Source of the DNA: a virus
Length of the DNA: 43,600 nucleotides
Reading direction: 5' to 3' (one strand)
IMG/VR virus record: IMGVR_UViG_3300038825_000894
Coordinates: 1-43,600 of that record
Below are positions 24,548 to 31,092 of the stretch, in pieces; the stretch's first letter is position 1, and the number at the start of each line of letters is the position of its first letter. A program made the position numbers and the translations under genes. The notes under the pieces are model-generated. The model had not been told where the DNA came from. It was given only the letters and a program-made list of their open reading frames with translations, and did not search any database.

Positions 24548-24955
24548 TTAGTTGCCAGCCATCAGCTCTTTCATCTGACGGAGCAAGTCTGTACCCTTAT
24601 CGGTATCACCGGCAGCAAACGCAGCTTGCGCCTGTTTGAACAATGCGTTAGGAGTTAAATCCCTAGCATCCGGTTTCCATTTATCAGCGTCCTCCTTGGA
24701 GAATAGCACACCGTCTGGGTGTTTCTCTTGGTAACGCGACTGTGCGGTCAGCAGGTCATCTCCGCTAAGCCCTTTCGGTAGCGAGTTCTTGACCTTCGCT
24801 CGTATACGACTAGCTACTTGCTGGTTGAGCAACGCTAGAACGTTGTTTTCTCCGATAGAATCTACAGCTTCTGCTGCGCTATCGAACTCCTTCACGGTGA
24901 AGCGGAAGCCTTTCCAATCACCGTCCTTGTACTCTTGTACGTTATACTGTGCCAT
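24548..24955 (-). CDS. Small protein expressed from a sigma-54-type promoter (135 aa)
   Basis: 135 residues. Beta-type N-terminus (YNVQEYKDGDWKGFRFTVKE), then helices, ending LFKQAQAAFAAGDTDKGTDL. It is effectively a single-gene unit: a strong -24/-12 promoter lies 62-77 nt upstream and a hairpin follows. The C-terminal helix resembles that of the plus-strand gene at 31093, which has the same layout. Function unknown; such isolated units usually encode abundant early or middle proteins. Confidence 0.6.
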   Translation of the reverse strand: MAQYNVQEYKDGDWKGFRFTVKEFDSAAEAVDSIGENNVLALLNQQVASRIRAKVKNSLPKGLSGDDLLTAQSRYQEKHPDGVLFSKEDADKWKPDARDLTPNALFKQAQAAFAAGDTDKGTDLLRQMKELMAGN

Positions 24956-25016
24956 TGTCTTATGTGGTTATCTCTACGTTAGTGCCTTACATCTGATGCA
25001 CTCGCACCATATATAA

Positions 25017-25047
25017 AGCAAGATTCATGCCAAATCTTCTATCTTCT
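25017..25047 (-). promoter_or_regulatory. Sigma-54-type promoter with AGAAGAT boxes (minus strand)
   Basis: On the minus strand TGGCATGAATCTTGCT occupies 25032 down to 25017, matching the -24 GG and -12 GC of RpoN promoters with 10 nt between. AGAAGAT boxes lie at 25034-25040 and 25041-25047, the second exactly 8 nt before TGGCA; a third copy at 25062-25068 overlaps the end of the AAA+ gene. Predicted start of transcription is near 25006, giving a 51-nt leader to ATG 24955. Best of the sigma-54 matches here. Confidence 0.75.
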
Positions 25048-25059
25048 AAAACTTTTTTT

Positions 25060-25797
25060 CTATCTTCTAAACTGTGCCGGAAGTTCTTTTAGAACGTCGT
25101 ATCGCAGGATTGCTTGTTCTAGCTCACGGTAGTTACCTTCTAAGGTCGCATTGCTAGCGTAGTCTAGGAAGGTGTTATAGTCTTCGGTGTTTGTGTCTAG
25201 GTTATTGCCGATGTAGTGGGCGGCGTCGCAGGGTCGCTCACGTAGGGGTGTTAGGTGCAGGTTGAAAGTGGAGAGTCGGTAGTATAGGTCTTTACGAAAG
25301 CGACCGGAGGCGATCAAGTCTTGTAGCGGAGCGCAGGTTGCTGCGATAACTCGGCAGTTAGCTGTGCGCTCCTCGTTGTCACCGACTCTACGGTACGTGC
25401 CGAACTGGATGAAGCGTAGCACCTTGGCTTGCAGGTCGTAGGGCATATCGCCTATCTCATCGAGGAACAGCGTACCGTTGGCGGCGTGTTCTACGAGGCC
25501 GGTCTTGTCTCGGAAAGCGCCGGTAAAGCTACCCTTGAGGTGGCCGAACAGCTCGCTCTCAAAGAGAGTATCGGTTACGGCTGTCGTGTTCACGGTAGAG
25601 AACTCACCGCTACGTGTACCGTGAAGTATACGAGCGATGAGTTCCTTACCTGTGCCTGTCTCACCTGTGATGAGTACGGGTTCGCTGCGCGGCGCTAGCT
25701 TGACGGCAGCTTCTACCGTGCGCTTTGTCGCAGCGTCAACCGTGCTGTAGTCTTGGACAGCTTGCGCAAACGCTAGGTATCTTTCTTTCTCAGTCAT
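25060..25797 (-). CDS. Sigma-54 activator-type AAA+ protein lacking a DNA-binding domain
   Basis: 245 residues from ATG 25797; a GTG at 25872 would overlap the upstream gene heavily. It carries the complete central domain of bacterial enhancer-binding proteins: Walker A GETGTGKE 45-52, sigma-54-contacting loop GSFTGA 89-94 (usual form GAFTGA), Walker B GTLFLDEIGD 108-117, FRKDLYYRL arginine-finger region 167-175, and GNYRELEQ 221-228 (usual GNVREL). Only 17 residues follow, so there is no helix-turn-helix, and no receiver or sensor domain precedes it. Predicted to hydrolyse ATP and open host sigma-54 RNA polymerase promoters from solution. Last gene of the early operon; three sigma-54-type promoters occur in the genome, one immediately downstream. 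Confidence 0.85.
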   Translation of the reverse strand: MTEKERYLAFAQAVQDYSTVDAATKRTVEAAVKLAPRSEPVLITGETGTGKELIARILHGTRSGEFSTVNTTAVTDTLFESELFGHLKGSFTGAFRDKTGLVEHAANGTLFLDEIGDMPYDLQAKVLRFIQFGTYRRVGDNEERTANCRVIAATCAPLQDLIASGRFRKDLYYRLSTFNLHLTPLRERPCDAAHYIGNNLDTNTEDYNTFLDYASNATLEGNYRELEQAILRYDVLKELPAQFRR

Positions 25798-26071
25798 GGT
25801 ATACGTGATCTGTGATGCCACGGTAGCGGCTGTAGTCTGTGGGCGTGAACGTTTCGAGAGCCAGACGCTCACGGTAGTGGCGAGCTAGCATAGCGTCCCA
25901 GCCCTCCTTGAGTAGCCGAAGCATCTCGGACTTGTCGTAGGTGAACACTACGTCACGCTTGTCGTATGTTGTATTGCCGGGGCTAAGCATAGCTATCTCC
26001 GTGTCGTCTTCGAGTTCGCCTAGTTTGTATGCGCCTGTTGGCGTGCGGAAGTTAACCCTTACTATACTCAT
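25790..26071 (-). CDS. Hypothetical protein (93 aa)
   Basis: 93 residues: IVRVNFRTPTGAYKLGEL, then RLLKEGWDAMLARHYRERLAL. The short basic C-terminal part has several Arg and Tyr. Gene overlaps the AAA+ gene start by 8 nt, so the two are coexpressed. Could be a partner of the activator, but there is no sequence evidence for that. Confidence 0.55.
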   Translation of the reverse strand: MSIVRVNFRTPTGAYKLGELEDDTEIAMLSPGNTTYDKRDVVFTYDKSEMLRLLKEGWDAMLARHYRERLALETFTPTDYSRYRGITDHVYHD

Positions 26072-26411
26072 CTCCAGTAAGTAGGTTTATGTTTATGAGT
26101 TCATCGTCAGCTACCCGACGACCAGCGCTAGTGGTACGTAGGTACTGCTCGCCTTTGCGTTGGCTGAAACCTACGCCGGGATGGCCTAGCTCAGACAGCA
26201 GTCCGTTGAGCCGCTCGCGTGTCGTAGGTGTTCCCCAACCTGCTAGCGTCAGCAGTACACCGTCAGGATCGTCGTGCTTCTTGAGCGCTATGATGTTGTT
26301 GTGCAGGTAGAGAACTGTACGGTTCTCGTCTACGGCTACTCGTGTATTGTCCAAGTGCCAGTTCTCGTTCGCTATGAACGCCTCGCTTGCTAGTCTAGTT
26401 ATCTTTCTCAT
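26052..26411 (-). CDS. Conserved phage protein with AGWGTPTTRERLN motif (119 aa)
   Basis: 119 residues from ATG 26411, coupled by ATGA to the gene upstream; the open frame extends to 26498 but that start is unlikely. Contains LYLHNNIIALK and LAGWGTPTTRERLNGLL, a signature I recall from short uncharacterised proteins of marine phages (N-x-I-A...aGW.T.TTreRLN). Function is not known. Confidence 0.6.
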   Translation of the reverse strand: MRKITRLASEAFIANENWHLDNTRVAVDENRTVLYLHNNIIALKKHDDPDGVLLTLAGWGTPTTRERLNGLLSELGHPGVGFSQRKGEQYLRTTSAGRRVADDELININLLTGDEYSKG

Positions 26412-26827
26412 CGTAGTATGTATTTTGTGTTTCGGTTGTAGGGTGGTTTCAGCTCGTCTTGAAAGAACGGAGCTATCGTAGTGTGTTTTATAACCCAAGC
26501 ATACAGCGCTGGGTTATCGTCGAACAGTTCGTTTAGTGGCCCTGAGAAGTATACTCTAGCAGGGTTGTCTTTGTTACCGCTCCATATCTTCACTCGGAAC
26601 TGGTTGTTGTAGCGCTGCGAAACGTTCATAGACTTTCGCTTCTCGCGTCCAGATATGCCGCTGATGCTGCGTGTTATTTGCGAACGCACGGGGCCATCGC
26701 TCCATATCTCCTTACCTAGCGCAGCTTGCAGCGCTAGGCTACGGTTCAGTTGTTTAGTTAGGTCTATGCGCTTAGCCTGTTTGTCAACTATCGCATCCGC
26801 TTTTATTGCTATCTCATCTGCTGTCAT
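26408..26827 (-). CDS. Hypothetical protein (139 aa)
   Basis: 139 residues, helical N-terminus (KADAIVDKQAKRIDLTKQLN) and a more mixed end with YFSGPLNELFDDNPALYAW. No domain recognised. Joined by 4-nt overlaps to both neighbours. Part of the early operon. Confidence 0.5.
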   Translation of the reverse strand: MTADEIAIKADAIVDKQAKRIDLTKQLNRSLALQAALGKEIWSDGPVRSQITRSISGISGREKRKSMNVSQRYNNQFRVKIWSGNKDNPARVYFSGPLNELFDDNPALYAWVIKHTTIAPFFQDELKPPYNRNTKYILR

Positions 26828-26964
26828 CTTTTCTTTGGTTTTGTACGGTTAGTGGCCCGTGTTTTGCTAGAGTTGGCTGGTCGCATTAGGTTATCAACAC
26901 CTAGCTGACCTGTTTTATTTAATACTCCATTAAGAGATTTCATTATAGCGAGTCTTCTCTTCAT
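26824..26964 (-). CDS. Small basic peptide (46 aa)
   Basis: 46 residues from ATG 26964; start and stop overlap the neighbouring genes as ATGA. Strongly basic with no hydrophobic helix (MKRRLAIMKSLNGVLNK start, TKPKKR end). Perhaps a nucleic-acid or RNA polymerase-binding inhibitor of the early phage type; inference only. Confidence 0.5.
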   Translation of the reverse strand: MKRRLAIMKSLNGVLNKTGQLGVDNLMRPANSSKTRATNRTKPKKR

Positions 26965-27305
26965 ATCTTCTGTAGTGGTACTATGCTAACGAGGTTAGCG
27001 ATGTTGTCTATGCTATCGAGTATCGCAGCGTACTGCCGTGCGCTAACGCCGGTCATTACATCGGAGTCGTGTCCGTGTGTTACGATGTCCTCGTAGTTTT
27101 CGCCGTGATGGTCGAACGTATACCAGTTGTCGTTGTTATCGTAGATGGCGACCTCCGCGAATGTTTGGTCGTTACCTAGCGTTTCCTTGGTGATAGCGGA
27201 GACGGTGATGCTCAAGTGTACCTTTGGTGTATACTCTGGCTTCCAAGATGACGTACCGTAGTCGAAGCGTATCTTGAAGATGTTCTCCCGTGCTGCGAAG
27301 CTCAT
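26961..27305 (-). CDS. Hypothetical protein (114 aa)
   Basis: 114 residues from ATG 27305, which overlaps the upstream gene's stop; the much longer frame from 27539 would run inside that gene. Beta-rich: IFKIRFDYGTSSWKPEY, VHLSITVSAI, TFAEVAIYDN. Has HHGENYEDIVTHGHDSD with clustered His residues, which might bind metal. No family known. Confidence 0.5.
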   Translation of the reverse strand: MSFAARENIFKIRFDYGTSSWKPEYTPKVHLSITVSAITKETLGNDQTFAEVAIYDNNDNWYTFDHHGENYEDIVTHGHDSDVMTGVSARQYAAILDSIDNIANLVSIVPLQKI

Positions 27306-27829
27306 AGCTGGCCCTCCCGTAGTGCAAGGTCTACGTTCTCGTTGAACCATGACGGTTCCTGTGATGTGGGTGTAGCCCATCGGGCGAAGCGGCGCTTGGC
27401 TGTGCGATAGTAGCGACGGTATCCTGCGATAGGATCGCCGGGAACGTAGCACCTGTCTTGGTAGTCTCCGAAGCACTGCGGATGCTCGGTCAGTCCCTTG
27501 TCTGGGAAAGACAGCATACGTTTCATAGCTTTGCACCATTTGATAGGTACTTCGCTGGCGTGCTGTATCATGTCGCTGCCGTAGCGCTTGGTGTACTCAG
27601 CGCAGAGCGCAAGGCCGTGCTGTACAAGCCAATCAAAATTGGCTTCCGATTGCCTAGCCCATTGCGTACACGGATGGTTGTAGTGTACGCGCTTGTATGG
27701 CGCTAGGTCTAGCGGGTCGAACGCAGAGCATAGCATCTGCGCAGTTTCTAGCGGCATCTTGACTACGTGCTTATCACATAGCTGCTGAGCCGCTACCGTA
27801 GGGTCGTGATCTACTGTGAATATGTTCAT
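27302..27829 (-). CDS. Conserved phage protein with CDKHVVKM motif (175 aa)
   Basis: 175 residues. Begins NIFTVDHDPTVAAQQLCDKH, followed by VVKMPLETAQML, HNHPC-like YNHPCTQWAR and the C-terminal AGYRRYYRTAKRRFARW. I recall this signature (N-I-F..L/V-D.DP..AA..CDKHVVKM) in a widespread, uncharacterised family of cyanophage, vibriophage and pelagic phage proteins. Conserved Cys/His residues suggest a metal or catalytic centre. First gene behind the sigma-70-like promoter at 27894-27922. Confidence 0.65.
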   Translation of the reverse strand: MNIFTVDHDPTVAAQQLCDKHVVKMPLETAQMLCSAFDPLDLAPYKRVHYNHPCTQWARQSEANFDWLVQHGLALCAEYTKRYGSDMIQHASEVPIKWCKAMKRMLSFPDKGLTEHPQCFGDYQDRCYVPGDPIAGYRRYYRTAKRRFARWATPTSQEPSWFNENVDLALREGQL

Positions 27830-27867
27830 ATGTTGTTGTCTTTTTGTATACGCTAGGCGTAGTGGTT

Positions 27868-27893
27868 ATGTTCCTAGTGGAACGTGAGAACAT
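27868..27893. promoter_or_regulatory. Operator-like inverted repeat beside the early promoter
   Basis: ATGTTC (27868-27873) and GAACAT (27888-27893) form an inverted repeat with 14 nt between, ending exactly at the -10 box of the minus-strand promoter. Nested within it is GTTCC-TAGT-GGAAC (27870-27883). On the minus strand this lies between the -10 and about +18, where a repressor or a 5'-hairpin would act. The ribbon-helix-helix protein at 22172-22324 is one possible binder; that is inference. Confidence 0.4.
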
Positions 27894-27922
27894 AGTATAA
27901 CACAAGGTTGCTACCATGTCAA
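27894..27922 (-). promoter_or_regulatory. Sigma-70-type early promoter (minus strand)
   Basis: On the minus strand TTGACA (27922-27917) and TATACT (27899-27894) are separated by exactly 17 nt. The -35 is perfect and the -10 five of six. The predicted start lies about 7 nt past the -10, with a leader of about 57 nt to ATG 27829. Drives the genes from 27829 leftward to the AAA+ activator at 25060. Confidence 0.8.
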
Positions 27923-27925
27923 GTT

Positions 27926-28210
27926 TTATTTTCTAACGTCGAAACCTTTTCTTCTAAGGTAGGCGCTTCGGTAGTCTATGAGTGTGAAGTCTACGATACC
28001 GCGCTTTTCGATGAACGCTACGTACTTCTTGGAGAAGTCTGCGAAGCAGACCTTAGCGTCGGGGTCGCCGTCCATAGCGTAGTCGCTCTCGTATTCGGGG
28101 AGGTGGCAGACGTACGGTTCACCGTCAAGTGTACCGTAGTCGCCATGCCCCGCTGTCACGCCGAGATACCACTCTAGCGGACGACCTCCGTTAATGCGTT
28201 TGTGGTTCAT
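27926..28210 (-). CDS. Hypothetical protein (94 aa)
   Basis: 94 residues. RINGGRPLEWYLGVTAGHGDYG, PYVCHLPEYE, DYAMDGDP and VDFTLIDYRS suggest a compact alpha/beta protein. Overlaps the helicase stop (ATGA). No domain recognised. Followed by a 96-nt gap holding the early promoter. Confidence 0.5.
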   Translation of the reverse strand: MNHKRINGGRPLEWYLGVTAGHGDYGTLDGEPYVCHLPEYESDYAMDGDPDAKVCFADFSKKYVAFIEKRGIVDFTLIDYRSAYLRRKGFDVRK

Positions 28211-29700
28211 TGCAGTAGCCCTTCGTCAAGACCGTAGTCAACTTCGCTGTCTGTGTCAGCATCTACGTTACCGAGGTCATCGTCTACGTTCGGTGCGAAC
28301 AGCGATGCCCATTGCTCCTTAGCGGAGACGGCCTTGTTGATACACTTGACTTTGTTTTCTACGACAGCAGCGACTCGCTCCTCAATGGTGTCTCTGTACC
28401 ACAGGACTTCTTGGAGTGTGTTGCTGCGTGAGGTTATGCGATGGCTGCGGCCTAGACATTGGATGAGGTCTATCGCAGACCACGTGGGTGGCAGTATGAT
28501 GTGGCGAGGTCGAGCCTCGTCCTGCTCGTGGTGTAGACTGATACCTACGCCACCAGCTTGCATCGTCAGTAGCATAACGTCTCGCTTACCAGCTTGGAAC
28601 TCGTCTACGTGACGTTGGCGCTGCTCTGCTGTCTGGCCGCCGGTAACAAAACCGATACGATCTGGGTCGTAACCGTAGCGTTTCGTGAGGGCTTGCCATG
28701 CACCGCGCAGCATATTCTTGAAGTTGCTGGCTATGATAACCTGCGAGCCTTCTTGGATGGCGTTGTGTGCGCGACCAGCTACGATGGGCGAGCGTATCTC
28801 CTCAGCTTTTTGGCGAAACTTCTGCATCGCCACTAGACGAGCTGCTAGGATACCGTGACCCGTCTGGCCTCGCAGTCTGAACAGCTCTTCTAGGTACTCG
28901 TTGTACGCGTTGTTGTATGCGTCGCGTTCCTCGGAGCGCTGGAAGTTAATGAGGACGCATTCTGTGTGCGCTTTGTGTTTAAAGCGTATGCCTTTGACGT
29001 TTACGGTATAGGGTTGCATAACGCCCTTGACTTTCTCCATTGCCTTGGGGCTGTACGCTGAGGTGTTACCGTAGGTTGCGAGGGAACGCATAACCGAGGG
29101 CGCTGTCCCTTGCGATAGCGGCAGGACGTTGTACTCGGAGCGCATACCTACACCAACCATCACCGTACGTGCCTCGCATACTCGCTGGTAGGGCGTGGCG
29201 CTGATGAACAGACGCTTGACGCTATCGGGTAGACCGCGTGCGATAGCCGTGCGCGTAGACTCCTCATTCTTGAGCGCTTGGCACTCATCGAAGACTACGA
29301 GACGAGGCAACATACACTCACGCCAGTCGTACACTATCTGCTCCTGTCCGTACGTAACCTCGGTGCGCGTCTGGTAGAACATAGCGCCGCCCGTCTTAGG
29401 AGAAGTGAGCGCGGAGTAGCTGAGCGTCATAACGTACTGGGCGATGCCGTAGCTTTTCAGCACACGCTGCGTTTGAATCATCGTAGCAGCGGGGCCAATC
29501 CATAAGACAGGAAAGGGCGTGTCCGGTGCTTCGCGTTCGAGTAGCGTAGGGATCACTTGTTTGAGAGCTTGCGCTGTAATGTAGGTCTTGCCTACGCCAG
29601 TTCCAGCTTGTAACAGAGCGCCTCGCTCTTTCAGTAGCTTATCTGCTAGCTCAAGGGCTGCTGTCTTCTGGAAGGGGATGTCTTTAGTAGTTGCTGTCAT
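28207..29700 (-). CDS. SNF2/SF2-type DNA helicase
   Basis: 497 residues. Motif I GTGVGKT at 33-39, motif II DECQ in RLVVFDECQALKNEEST, motif III SATP in LFISATPYQ, motif IV/V GFVTGGQTAEQRQ and LTMQAGGVGISL, motif VI QCLGRSHR. The Q-C-L-G-R-x-H-R and GGVGISLH patterns are those of SNF2-like translocases and of phage replication-associated SF2 enzymes. Predicted ATP-driven DNA remodeller or branch migrator in early replication. Coupled by 4-nt overlaps to its neighbours. Confidence 0.85.
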   Translation of the reverse strand: MTATTKDIPFQKTAALELADKLLKERGALLQAGTGVGKTYITAQALKQVIPTLLEREAPDTPFPVLWIGPAATMIQTQRVLKSYGIAQYVMTLSYSALTSPKTGGAMFYQTRTEVTYGQEQIVYDWRECMLPRLVVFDECQALKNEESTRTAIARGLPDSVKRLFISATPYQRVCEARTVMVGVGMRSEYNVLPLSQGTAPSVMRSLATYGNTSAYSPKAMEKVKGVMQPYTVNVKGIRFKHKAHTECVLINFQRSEERDAYNNAYNEYLEELFRLRGQTGHGILAARLVAMQKFRQKAEEIRSPIVAGRAHNAIQEGSQVIIASNFKNMLRGAWQALTKRYGYDPDRIGFVTGGQTAEQRQRHVDEFQAGKRDVMLLTMQAGGVGISLHHEQDEARPRHIILPPTWSAIDLIQCLGRSHRITSRSNTLQEVLWYRDTIEERVAAVVENKVKCINKAVSAKEQWASLFAPNVDDDLGNVDADTDSEVDYGLDEGLLQ

Positions 29701-30134
29701 GCTAAGCCTATGAGTTTGCGTATGTCATCGACGTTCATAGTGTCAAACATCTGCTGAGTTAGTTGCTCGTTTATGCCAAGGGATTTCATGCGGTCGCGCA
29801 GCTCGTCTATCGCAGCTTGGGCCGCAGCCTCTCGTTTGGCGATTGCCGCTTCTCGCTGAGCGCGGCGCTCCCGTGCTAGGTTGCCAACGATCTTGTACTC
29901 TTCGCGCCGCCATAGCCGATAGAGCTGCTTGCCGCTATCGTTGACTCCGACGGCAGGGACTTGACCTATGCGAGCGCCGCTCCAACCTACAACGTCGGGG
30001 TCGTTCTCGCACTTCATAGTCTCGCTACCGTAGTCGCTGTTGTCTATCGCAGCTTTCGTCTCCTCGTCTACGATAACCCACGGCCTTGAGCCGATGACGA
30101 GGTCTGCGAATAGCTTCTCGTCTAGCGTAATCAT
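29697..30134 (-). CDS. Hypothetical protein with coiled coil (145 aa)
   Basis: 145 residues from ATG 30134. Central Arg/Ala/Glu helix (ARERRAQREAAIAKREAAAQ) is a strong coiled coil, preceded by a beta-type part (VVGWSGARIGQVPAVGV) and followed by MFDTMNVDDIRKLIGLA. Overlaps on both sides. Could partner the helicase it is coupled to; no family known. Confidence 0.55.
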   Translation of the reverse strand: MITLDEKLFADLVIGSRPWVIVDEETKAAIDNSDYGSETMKCENDPDVVGWSGARIGQVPAVGVNDSGKQLYRLWRREEYKIVGNLARERRAQREAAIAKREAAAQAAIDELRDRMKSLGINEQLTQQMFDTMNVDDIRKLIGLA

Positions 30135-30379
30135 GCTGTGACCTCCGTTGGTGTTGTCATTATACGCGAGAACGCATCTCGTATGCGACTGTCCTGCCAT
30201 GATAGCTCATCCCAACGCTCTACGATAAACTTCAGCTTGTTATACGTTAGCTTGCTGTCACGTTCTATCATAGTTGCAACTCTACCTTTAATGATAACAC
30301 CTACCCTAGTGGGCGAAGGCTCGCCACGTAGCGCTTCCAGTAGCCGATGCAGCTCTATGTTTTCTAGGAACTCTGTCAT
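30131..30379 (-). CDS. Hypothetical protein (82 aa)
   Basis: 82 residues from ATG 30379. Contains LLEALRGEPSPTRVGVIIK and YNKLKFIVERWDELSWQDSR. The open frame to 30445 adds an unlikely Cys-rich start. Linked by ATGA to the 48-residue membrane peptide upstream. Function unknown. Confidence 0.5.
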   Translation of the reverse strand: MTEFLENIELHRLLEALRGEPSPTRVGVIIKGRVATMIERDSKLTYNKLKFIVERWDELSWQDSRIRDAFSRIMTTPTEVTA

Positions 30380-30522
30380 AGCTTTCCTCCTAACAGCGCA
30401 AAGAGCGCAGCTACCGTAGCAAACAGCAATAGCATACCACCACACACCAATGCCGCCTCGCGGCGACGCTCTGCTAGCACCTTGTCTAGCCCATCGTATC
30501 TTCTATGTTTGTTGTCTTTCAT
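30376..30522 (-). CDS. Small membrane protein (48 aa), first gene of early operon
   Basis: 48 residues from ATG 30522 to TGA 30376. Basic, charged N-terminus (KDNKHRRYDGLDK, RRREAA) and one hydrophobic helix (residues 26-44, CGGMLLLFATVAALFALLGG). First in the early operon, after the promoter at 30572-30600. Early single-helix phage proteins often block superinfection or host processes; here only the topology and timing suggest this. Confidence 0.55.
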   Translation of the reverse strand: MKDNKHRRYDGLDKVLAERRREAALVCGGMLLLFATVAALFALLGGKL

Positions 30523-30571
30523 CTTCTAGCGTAGCTGCCGACGACTATCGTAGTCTCCAACAACCGCTAAC

Positions 30572-30600
30572 ACCGTACCACAACCGCCCTTGGATGTCAA
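30572..30600 (-). promoter_or_regulatory. Sigma-70-type early promoter ahead of the 30522 operon
   Basis: On the minus strand TTGACA (30600-30595) is followed after 17 nt by TACGGT (30577-30572), a perfect -35 with a weak -10. The first 7 bases (TTGACAT) equal those of the promoter at 27894. A GACTA-TCG-TAGTC inverted repeat (30543-30555) lies in the predicted leader and might be an operator. Confidence 0.6.
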
Positions 30601-30686
30601 GCTTTTTTCTTCTAGCGGATGGGGTGTTATCTTCTAGCGTAACGAGCGAAGCGAGTCTAGCGAGCGCTGTAGAAGCAGCGTTAACG

Positions 30687-30702
30687 GTTAAGTTAATTAA
30701 CA
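30687..30702 (+). repeat. Left arm of 16-bp inverted repeat around AT-rich core
   Basis: GTTAAGTTAATTAACA at this position is the exact reverse complement of TGTTAATTAACTTAAC at 30863-30878, and each arm contains the palindrome GTTAATTAAC. The similarity continues for another 3 bases after a mismatch. The arms enclose 160 bp with long TATATA runs. Confidence 0.8.
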
Positions 30703-30862
30703 AAATCCAATAAGGGGGGTATGTACGTGGGGGGATGGGTGTATGGTGTATTCTTTTATACAATATGTAGATATATATACAATTATATATATATTAACAT
30801 ATAGAACCACATACCCTATAACGCCCCTCTAAAGAGGTGTGCGGCACGCCCTTATCAGATTA

Positions 30863-30878
30863 TGTTAATTAACTTAAC
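30863..30878 (-). repeat. Right arm of 16-bp inverted repeat
   Basis: Exact inverse of the arm at 30687-30702. The segment between arms is strongly A+T-rich and also contains a small CCTCT-AA-AGAGG hairpin (near 30835). Confidence 0.8.
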
Positions 30879-30892
30879 TCGCAACATATCTT

Positions 30893-30968
30893 CTACGCCG
30901 CCCTACGTTAACTACTAGAAACGGCTACGCCGCCGCGTCTGTTAACTACTGGGAACTTCTACGCCGCC
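30893..30968 (+). repeat. Iteron-like direct repeats
   Basis: CTACGCCGCC occurs at 30893-30902, 30925-30934 and 30959-30968 (spacing 32 and 34), interleaved with GTTAACTACT at 30907-30916 and 30941-30950 (spacing 34). The regular 33-nt period, about three helical turns, suggests binding sites for one protein on one face of the DNA. Confidence 0.65.
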
Positions 30969-31053
30969 GAGCCGCAGAAGATAGTGACGAAAACTTTTAG
31001 AAGATGTAATGAAACTTTTTTAGAAAAAGGGGGTTGACACCTAGCGTAGGCCG

Positions 31054-31069
31054 TGGCAAGCTGGGGGCT
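31054..31069 (+). promoter_or_regulatory. Weak sigma-54-like site before the 31093 gene
   Basis: TGGCAAGCTGGGGGCT keeps GG, ten bases and GC, but the -12 region is G-rich and no AGAAGAT box sits 8 nt upstream (copies do lie at 30976 and 30999). A TTGACA at 31034 overlaps the area without a usable -10. Predicted start about 31080, 13 nt before the ATG. Confidence 0.35.
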
Positions 31070-31092
31070 GTCCTGAATTGGGACGTACTAAA

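Larger units (their letters stand above)
30523..31092. other. 570-nt divergent non-coding region with AT-rich core (possible origin)
   Basis: No supported gene; the short frames seen here are not coding-like. From left to right it holds the minus-strand early promoter (30572-30600), several ATCTTCT/TTCTTCTAGCG boxes (30521, 30606, 30629), a hairpin CGCTG-TAGAAG-CAGCG near 30665, a 160-bp AT-rich stretch of TATATA tracts bounded by a 16-bp inverted repeat, a G-rich stretch (GGGGGG twice, 30713-30736), iteron-like repeats (30893-30968), two AGAAGAT boxes (30976, 30999) and a weak sigma-54-like site. An AT-rich core with flanking repeats between divergent operons is the common form of a replication origin. 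Confidence 0.55.

Noticed and set aside
26961-27539. 192-codon frame for the gene ending at 26961
   Set aside because: The first 78 codons lie inside the 27302-27829 gene and give low-complexity Arg-rich sequence; ATG 27305 has the ATGA overlap used throughout the operon.
30450-30713. Plus-strand ORF of 87 codons in the divergent region
   Set aside because: It overlaps the membrane peptide gene and the early promoter on the other strand and has no coding character.
31034-31062. TTGACA as a plus-strand sigma-70 promoter before 31093
   Set aside because: At 16-18 nt spacing no TATAAT-like hexamer is present (CAAGCT at 17).
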